NCBI GenBank assembly: GCA_900552315.1 | Contig: URZM01000008.1 | Span: forward strand, 1 to 29,652 | Reading direction: 5' to 3' | From: an uncultured Bacteroidales bacterium | GTDB taxonomy: Bacteria; Bacteroidota; Bacteroidia; Bacteroidales; Muribaculaceae | Length of the DNA stretch: 29,652 bases | Part shown: positions 25,379 to 29,652 of the stretch, in pieces | How positions within the stretch are numbered: the stretch's first letter is position 1 | How the letters are laid out: each line of letters begins with the position of its first letter | Position numbers and translations under genes: made by a program | Notes under the pieces: model-generated | What the model was told of the DNA's origin: nothing | Database searches by the model: none | Seen by the model: the letters and a program-made list of their open reading frames with translations, nothing else

Positions 25379-26353
25379 ATGACTTTCAAAGACATCACCG
25401 AGGGTCTGTCGCCCGAGCTGGATCGCCTGAACCACATCATAAGCCAGGCCCTGAGTTCTGACGACACACCGCTTATGAACGAGATAGTAGAGCGTTATCT
25501 GCAAACCAAAGGCAAGCAGATACGCCCCATCATGGTCATGCTGTGCGCGCGGCTCTTCGGCGGGATAGACGAGCCTGTGCTCCACGCCGCCGCCGCCCTG
25601 GAGATGCTTCACAACGCTTCCCTGATTCATGACGACGTGGTGGACGAGACTCGCAAACGTCGCGGGCGCGACACCGTGAACGCCATCTGGGACAACCACA
25701 TAGCCGTGCTCGTGGGCGATTTCTTCGTGTCCGGAGCCCTGGCCGAGGCCGTCCGTACCGGCAACCTGGCCATAGTCAAGTCCCTGGCCGACCTGGGCAA
25801 AGAGCTCTCTCAGGGGGAGATTCACCAGATATGCAACGCCCGGGAACACTCCTTCCGCACCGAGGACTATTTCACGGCCATACACAAAAAGACCGCGTCC
25901 CTGTTCATGCACTGCGCACTTGTGGGAGCCAACGCCCACGGGGTGGACAATGAGAAATCCGAGCAGCTGATACGCTATGCCGAACAGCTGGGCCTGTGCT
26001 TCCAGATACGCGACGACATATTCGACTATTTCCCGTCGGGCGTGACCGGGAAGCCCTCAGGCAACGACCTCCGCGAAGGCAAGGTGACGCTGCCCCTGCT
26101 GCTGGCCCTGCGCTCCGCACCCGCCGAGGAGTCCGAAGCCATGAAGGTGTTGCTGCGCGACGGCTGCCCGGACGAGGAGCAGATACGCACGCTCACCGCC
26201 TTCACCCACGCCCACGGCGGCATCGAGGGTGCTTACGAATGCATGGCCGACATACACTCCAAGGCCCTACCCCTCCTGGACTCTTATCCCGATTCCCCTG
26301 CCCGCGAGGCGCTCCGAGACCTGTTCTCATTCATCATATCACGCGAGAACTGA
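25379..26353 (+). CDS. Trans-polyprenyl diphosphate synthase
   Basis: The 324-aa enzyme condenses isopentenyl diphosphate onto an allylic diphosphate to make a long-chain polyprenyl diphosphate, most likely the menaquinone side chain. The first Asp-rich motif is LIHDDVVDETRKRRGRDT (about residues 81-98) and the second is QIRDDIFDYF (about 210-219), with GKQIRPIMVML near residue 45 and GKVTLPLLLAL near 238. This is the IspB/HepT-like group. Product length cannot be read reliably; the residues before the first DDxxD (EMLHNASL) are small, which fits long chains. A TTG 15 bases upstream extends the frame, but the ATG at 25379 fits the -7 element. The stop overlaps rnhB (TGATG). Confidence 0.93.
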   Translation: MTFKDITEGLSPELDRLNHIISQALSSDDTPLMNEIVERYLQTKGKQIRPIMVMLCARLFGGIDEPVLHAAAALEMLHNASLIHDDVVDETRKRRGRDTVNAIWDNHIAVLVGDFFVSGALAEAVRTGNLAIVKSLADLGKELSQGEIHQICNAREHSFRTEDYFTAIHKKTASLFMHCALVGANAHGVDNEKSEQLIRYAEQLGLCFQIRDDIFDYFPSGVTGKPSGNDLREGKVTLPLLLALRSAPAEESEAMKVLLRDGCPDEEQIRTLTAFTHAHGGIEGAYECMADIHSKALPLLDSYPDSPAREALRDLFSFIISREN

Positions 26354-26955
26354 TGGGAAACGCGGTCAGGACACCACTCAAGCCATATCTGGAGGCGGGA
26401 CGCCTGGAAGCCGGATGCGACGAGGCAGGACGCGGATGCCTGGCAGGCCCGGTGGCATGCGCCGCCGTGATTCTGCCCGAAGGGTTCAGTCACCCGCTCT
26501 TGGCGGACTCCAAGAAAATGACCGCCCGGCAGCGTGCCCTGCTGCGACCCGTCATAGAGCGCGAGGCGCTGGCCTGGTGCGTGGTGATGGTGCCGCCGGC
26601 CGAGATAGACGAAATCAACATCCTGAACGCCTCCATAGCCGGCATGCAGCGTGCCGTGAGCGGGCTGAGCCTGCGCCCGGACCACATACTGGTGGACGGA
26701 AACCGTTTCAAGCCGCACCCTGACGGCATCCCGCACACCACCATAGTGCACGGCGACGCGCTCTACGCCTCCATAGCGGCGGCATCCGTGCTGGCCAAGA
26801 CACACCGCGACGAGCTGATGGAGCGGCTCGCGGAGGAGTATCCGCAATATGGATGGAAAGGGAACAAGGCTTACCCCACGGCGGAACACCGAGCGGCAAT
26901 AGCCGAGCACGGACCTTGCGAGCACCACCGCCGCTCCTTCCGTCTGCTCCCCTGA
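26353..26955 (+). CDS. rnhB: Ribonuclease HII
   Basis: The 200-aa enzyme cuts the RNA strand of RNA-DNA hybrids and single ribonucleotides in DNA. The catalytic signature is GCDEAGRGCLAGPV, with Asp23/Glu24, followed by LADSKKMT (~50-57), HILVDGN (Asp115) and GDALYASIAAASVLAKTHRD (Asp135). The C-terminal YGWKGNKAYPTAEHRAAIAEHGPCEHHRRSF is standard for RnhB (given here in family form: Y-G-W ... Y-P-T-x-x-H ... G-P-x-x-x-H-R-x-S-F). The ATG at 26353 shares its A with the stop of the polyprenyl synthase gene. Length is normal. Confidence 0.95.
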   Translation: MGNAVRTPLKPYLEAGRLEAGCDEAGRGCLAGPVACAAVILPEGFSHPLLADSKKMTARQRALLRPVIEREALAWCVVMVPPAEIDEINILNASIAGMQRAVSGLSLRPDHILVDGNRFKPHPDGIPHTTIVHGDALYASIAAASVLAKTHRDELMERLAEEYPQYGWKGNKAYPTAEHRAAIAEHGPCEHHRRSFRLLP

Positions 26956-26999
26956 GCATGACATTTGAAATTACCTCACCTTCTAAATAACAAAACAAT

Positions 27000-27476
27000 A
27001 TGTCCCAGTGGTATATCCTTTACAACGGGCAGCAAGTCGGCCCCATGACCAAGGAGCAGCTGCTCTCCTACGGCCTCAATCCCAATTCGCAGGTATGGAC
27101 CACAGGCATGCCCCAATGGGCACCGGTCTACACCATCCCTGAACTCATGAGCATGATAAACCCGGCAGGTGGCCCGCGGACTACCAATCCGACACCAGGA
27201 GGCGCCGGGGGCTACGTACCTCCATACGGCGGCAGCGTCTCGGGCAAGGACAAGACGGTGGCCGGCATCCTGGCCATACTCATCGGAGGCCTGGGCATCC
27301 AGTATTTCTACTGCGGCAAGGTGGCAGGCGGACTCATCACCATCCTCCTCTCGGCAGTGACGTGCGGACTGTGGAGCGTGCTGATGCTCGTGCAGGGCAT
27401 ACTGATGCTGACCATGACCCAGGAGGAGTTCGACCGCAAATACGTCTACTCCACCTCCACCCTTCCGCTGTTCTGA
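27000..27476 (+). CDS. GYF-domain/TM2-domain membrane protein
   Basis: The 158-aa protein starts with a GYF_2-type (DUF4339) domain, about residues 1-50, with the markers WYILYNGQQVGPMTKEQL and VWTTGMPQWAPV. A Pro/Gly linker (~52-82) follows. A TM2 domain then begins GKDKTVAGILAILIGGLGIQ, with the YFYCGK turn and a second helix (LLSAVTCGLWSVLMLVQGIL), and the tail is short. GYF_2-TM2 fusions are common in Bacteroidetes and of unknown function; the GYF part probably binds proline-rich peptides on the cytoplasmic side. It lies 44 bases after rnhB and 3 bases before crcB, so it is probably part of the same operon. Confidence 0.85.
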   Translation: MSQWYILYNGQQVGPMTKEQLLSYGLNPNSQVWTTGMPQWAPVYTIPELMSMINPAGGPRTTNPTPGGAGGYVPPYGGSVSGKDKTVAGILAILIGGLGIQYFYCGKVAGGLITILLSAVTCGLWSVLMLVQGILMLTMTQEEFDRKYVYSTSTLPLF

Positions 27477-27479
27477 GCC

Positions 27480-27860
27480 ATGGCGGGCGGTATCGTCGAC
27501 ATGCTGGCGGTCGGCTCCGGCAGCTTCCTGGGGGGAGTGGCCCGCTACGCCGTGGGACGTGTGCTGCAGGCCCACGCCACAGGCCCCTTCCCCTGGGGCA
27601 CACTGGCCGTTAACATAGGCGGATGCCTGCTCATAGGCATATTGTACGGGCTTATCGACAAGGGGATGCCGGGGTCAGGCAGCGTGCGGCTGTTCCTGAC
27701 GGCAGGCTTCTGCGGCGGTTTCACCACCTTTTCCACCTTTATGCGCGAGAGCGGGGAGCTGCTGGGAGGGCCGGCCCCCTGGCTGGCCATACTCTACGCC
27801 GGCGTGAGCCTCGCCCTGGGGCTCGGAGCCCTGTACCTGGGGCAGCTCATCACACGCTAA
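27480..27860 (+). CDS. crcB: Fluoride efflux channel (CrcB/Fluc family)
   Basis: The 126-aa protein has four transmembrane helices and the Fluc signatures. GSFLGGVARYAVG (residues ~13-25) is helix 1 with the conserved G-G-x-x-R-Y; GTLAVNIGGCLLIG (~40-53) has the Asn that lines the pore; and GFCGGFTTFSTF (~78-89) carries the sodium-site glycine turn and the Phe-box residues. Dual-topology dimers of such proteins expel fluoride from the cytoplasm. The start is 3 bases after the GYF/TM2 gene. No fluoride riboswitch can fit in that gap and none is evident before the GYF/TM2 gene. Confidence 0.93.
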   Translation: MAGGIVDMLAVGSGSFLGGVARYAVGRVLQAHATGPFPWGTLAVNIGGCLLIGILYGLIDKGMPGSGSVRLFLTAGFCGGFTTFSTFMRESGELLGGPAPWLAILYAGVSLALGLGALYLGQLITR

Positions 27861-27898
27861 GAGACACGCCCGATTCCGGGATTCCGGGAAGGACGGGG

Positions 27899-27930
27899 TT
27901 TGGCGGTTTCGGAGAATTTTGTTAATTTTG
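27899..27930 (+). promoter_or_regulatory. Promoter of the U32 peptidase gene
   Basis: TTTG (27899-27902), 20 bases, TAATTTTG (27923-27930). The -7 element ends only 7 bases before the ATG at 27938, so the message would have almost no leader. A tandem ATTCCGGG pair lies just upstream of this promoter. Confidence 0.7.
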
Positions 27931-27937
27931 CCCGGAT

Positions 27938-29083
27938 ATGAATCGCAAGGATTTCGAGATAATGGCTCCCGTGGGGTGCCGCGAGAGCCTGGCCGCCGCA
28001 CTGGCGGCAGGAGCCGACGCCGTGTATTTCGGCGTGGAGGGCCTGAACATGCGGTCTCGCTCCAGCGCCAACTTCACCCTGGAGGACCTGCGCGAGATAG
28101 CCGAGACCTGCACGGCGCGCGGCGTGAAGACCTACCTGACGGTGAACACGGTGATGTATGACGGGGATCTCCCCCTTATGCGGCGCATAGTGGACGCCGC
28201 CCGGCAGGCCGGCATAACGGCCATCATAGCCAGCGACATCGCCGCCATCCTGTATGCCCGCTCGGTGGGGGTGGAGGTGCATATCTCCACCCAGGTGAAC
28301 ATCACCAACGCCGAGGCCGTGGAGTTCTACGCCCGGTGGGCCGACGTGATGGTGCTGGCGCGCGAGCTGAACCTGGAGCAGGTGGCGGAAATATCGCGCC
28401 ACATCCGCGACAAGGGCGTCACCGGCCCCTCAGGGCGACCCGTGGGGCTGGAGATGTTCTGCCACGGGGCGCTGTGCATGGCCGTCTCCGGCAAGTGCTA
28501 CATGAGCCTGCACGAGATGAACTCCTCCGCCAACCGGGGCGCATGCGGCCAGATATGCCGCCGCTCCTACCGCCTGACGGACATGGAGACCGGGGCCGAG
28601 ATAGAGGTGGACAACAAGTACCTGATGAGTCCCAAAGACCTGAAGACCATACATTTCCTGAACAAGATGGCCGACGCCGGGGTGCGCGTGTTCAAGATAG
28701 AGGGACGCGCGCGCGGACCCGAATACGTGCGCGAGACAGTGAGCTGCTACGACGAGGCGCTGCGCGCCATCTGCGACGGCACCTACAGCGAGGAGCTGAT
28801 ACGGGGCTGGGACGCACGTTTGGCCAAGGTGTTCAACCGGGGCTTCTGGGACGGCTACTACATGGGGCAGCGCCTCGGGGAGTGGAGCGCCAAATACGGC
28901 TCCTCGGCCACCCGGGTGAAGCGCTACGCGGCCAAGCCGATGAGCGTGGAAGACGCCATTTTGGAGATGGACATGCTCGGCCATTCCTTCTACATGTTCA
29001 ACAATGTCGAAACGGGCAGAGCCGCGACGGTGTATCGCCGCAAGGATGGCGGCTGCGGTCTGATCGAACTGGAAAACCTGTAA
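27938..29083 (+). CDS. U32-family peptidase, C-terminus replaced in frame by an HPF C-terminal domain
   Basis: Residues 1-~330 are a normal Bacteroidales U32 peptidase (collagenase/RlhA-like group). They include EIMAPVGCRESLAAALAAGA at the start, AVYFGVEGLNMRSRSSANF, and the family signature EMFCHGALCMAVSGKCYMS at 172-190, followed by NRGACGQICRRSY. From about residue 333 the protein changes. KPMSVEDAILEMDMLGHSF, then YMFNNVETG, then YRRKDGGCGLIEL is the C-terminal dimerisation domain of a long-form ribosome hibernation promoting factor. The usual U32 C-terminal beta domain is absent. The two parts meet in KRYAAK (28919-28936), a stretch plausible in both parents. I regard the fusion as most likely an assembly chimera, not a real bifunctional protein. 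The start fits the promoter at 27899-27930 and the family N-terminus. Confidence 0.85.
   Translation: MNRKDFEIMAPVGCRESLAAALAAGADAVYFGVEGLNMRSRSSANFTLEDLREIAETCTARGVKTYLTVNTVMYDGDLPLMRRIVDAARQAGITAIIASDIAAILYARSVGVEVHISTQVNITNAEAVEFYARWADVMVLARELNLEQVAEISRHIRDKGVTGPSGRPVGLEMFCHGALCMAVSGKCYMSLHEMNSSANRGACGQICRRSYRLTDMETGAEIEVDNKYLMSPKDLKTIHFLNKMADAGVRVFKIEGRARGPEYVRETVSCYDEALRAICDGTYSEELIRGWDARLAKVFNRGFWDGYYMGQRLGEWSAKYGSSATRVKRYAAKPMSVEDAILEMDMLGHSFYMFNNVETGRAATVYRRKDGGCGLIELENL
28919..28936. other. Probable chimeric junction between two genomes
   Basis: Within codons 328-333 (KRYAAK) the U32 reading passes without interruption into an HPF tail. Both families can have a very similar stretch here (V-K-R/K-Y-x-A-K in U32 and K-R-Y/F-x-x-K-P-M in HPF), so a short shared sequence could have joined unrelated reads. 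Everything to the right differs in ribosome sites and gene type. Confidence 0.7.
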
Positions 29084-29154
29084 ACGACAGCGAAAACTCG
29101 CTGGCAGGCAACAACGAGGCCGCCTGAGGGGCGGGAAAAGAAAGGGTGAGTCCG

Positions 29155-29475
29155 ATGCAGCCGAAGATGAAAATCGTGGTCGCCGTGCTGGTGGTCGCGC
29201 TGATCGCTGTGATCGGTTTGATTGTTATGTCGCAGGGGAAAAGCGCGCAGAAGCCTGCACCCACGGTGACCGCGACGCCGGAAACCACCGCAGCGCTGGA
29301 ACAGGAGCCGAAAGCCACCGCCGAATTGGCGCAGGGCGATGACGCCGCGCAAGATACGATGTATGAGGGCGCGTTGGCTGGGCTGACCGAAGAAGAGATC
29401 GCCAAGATAGCGCTCGCCGAAGAGGAATCCGGCGAAAGACAGAGTGATATCGGCGCGGAGGATTCCGTTGACTGA
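29155..29475 (+). CDS. Small single-pass membrane or secreted protein with acidic tail
   Basis: The 106-aa product has a short basic start (MQPKMK), one hydrophobic helix (IVVAVLVVALIAVIGLIVM, about residues 7-25) and a low-complexity extracellular tail rich in Ala, Thr, Pro and Glu, with an ALAGLTEEEIAKIALAEEESG segment. No enzyme motif is seen and I do not recognise the family. An AAAGG-type ribosome site at 29141-29146 suits the ATG at 29155; an in-frame GTG at 29146 is an alternative. The gene lies in the foreign-looking right end, 71 bases after the HPF tail, and probably belongs to the same donor genome as that tail. Confidence 0.55.
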   Translation: MQPKMKIVVAVLVVALIAVIGLIVMSQGKSAQKPAPTVTATPETTAALEQEPKATAELAQGDDAAQDTMYEGALAGLTEEEIAKIALAEEESGERQSDIGAEDSVD

Positions 29476-29560
29476 CGGAACAGGCTTCATCCTCCGCATA
29501 TAAAACCCATTCGGACGTGCGCGGGTGCGCGCGTGGAGCCAAAGGAAAATCGAAGGATAG

Positions 29561-29602
29561 CGGCCGGGAGAGCGTCGGAAAGGGGCGCTGCCCGGCCGTT
29601 TT
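29561..29602 (+). terminator. Intrinsic terminator
   Basis: CGGCCGGG (29561-29568) pairs with CCCGGCCG (29591-29598), with inner AGCG/CGCT pairing, and TTTT follows at 29599-29602. It stands 85 bases after the small membrane-protein gene and before a new start at 29641. Confidence 0.65.
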
Positions 29603-29640
29603 GACGTGCGCGGCGCAGGCGCGGGAAGGAGGGGACGGGC

Positions 29641-29652
29641 ATGAAAGAGAGA
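29641..29652 (+). CDS. Start of a gene cut by the window edge
   Basis: Only four codons (MKER) are visible. The start is supported by a very strong ribosome site, AAGGAGGGG from 29627, with about 6-8 bases to the ATG, of the kind used by Firmicutes and not typical of the Bacteroidales genes in the rest of the window. Nothing can be said about function. Confidence 0.4.

Noticed and set aside
27440..27480. A fluoride riboswitch in front of crcB
   Set aside because: Only three bases separate crcB from the previous gene, and the 44-base gap before that gene does not show a pseudoknot-forming sequence.
28336..29127. A 263-codon plus-strand frame overlapping the U32 gene
   Set aside because: It is an Arg/Gly-rich shifted frame of the U32 gene; the true frame carries the U32 signature and HPF tail.

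Overview
The window looks like a chromosomal segment of a fairly high-GC gut-type Bacteroidales bacterium. The evidence is: many exact Bacteroidetes-type promoters (TTTG/TTGG, 19-20 bp, TAnnTTTG) before genes; few obvious Shine-Dalgarno sequences; a GldE-type CNNM/CBS protein next to a phosphopantetheinyl transferase; an OprO/P-like porin; and a SecA and ArgS of Bacteroidetes length and style. The family cannot be fixed by eye. The last ~0.7 kb does not fit this organism. At about 28.92 kb a U32-peptidase gene runs in frame into the C-terminal domain of a long-form ribosome hibernation factor (HPF), and what follows has Firmicutes-style features (strong AAGGAGG site, G/C hairpin plus T-run terminator). 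A contig chimera is the likeliest explanation.

Layout. 1-2.1 kb (minus): a porin and a Gate-domain membrane protein cut by the window edge. 2.4-4.2 kb (plus): a lysis-like accessory cassette of an 89-aa Cys-containing protein, a 165-aa unknown, a two-TM holin-like protein, an Amidase_2 endolysin-like enzyme, two strong hairpins and a 33-codon hydrophobic mini-ORF with a good ribosome site. 4.2-5.9 kb (minus): a secreted surface-type protein with a T9SS-like C-terminus and a Crp/Fnr regulator. 6.0-10.9 kb (minus): Bax-inhibitor-1 protein, argS, PPTase and gldE, with 9-bp tandem repeat arrays in two of the gaps. 11.1-13.8 kb (plus): xseA-xseB-acyltransferase, joined by stop/start overlaps. 13.8-16.6 kb (minus): a translationally coupled trio of polytopic GT-C-like membrane protein, UbiA-type phosphoribosyltransferase and HAD hydrolase, which suggests a polyprenyl-phosphate pentose pathway. 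16.7-20.2 kb (minus): secA. 20.5-22.4 kb (plus): a compact restriction-modification island (SPPYW DNA methyltransferase plus NotI-family endonuclease) inserted between secA and polA. 22.5-25.3 kb (minus): polA with a degenerate proofreading domain. 25.4-27.9 kb (plus): trans-polyprenyl diphosphate synthase, rnhB, a GYF/TM2 membrane protein and the fluoride channel crcB. 27.9-29.1 kb: U32 peptidase fused to the HPF tail, then the foreign-looking end.

The accessory content of most interest is the lysis-like cassette, the NotI-type R-M pair, the DPPR-synthase-like trio, the 9-bp intergenic repeat family and the chimeric junction. The rest is ordinary housekeeping. I found no rRNA, tRNA, CRISPR array, insertion sequence or replication origin.
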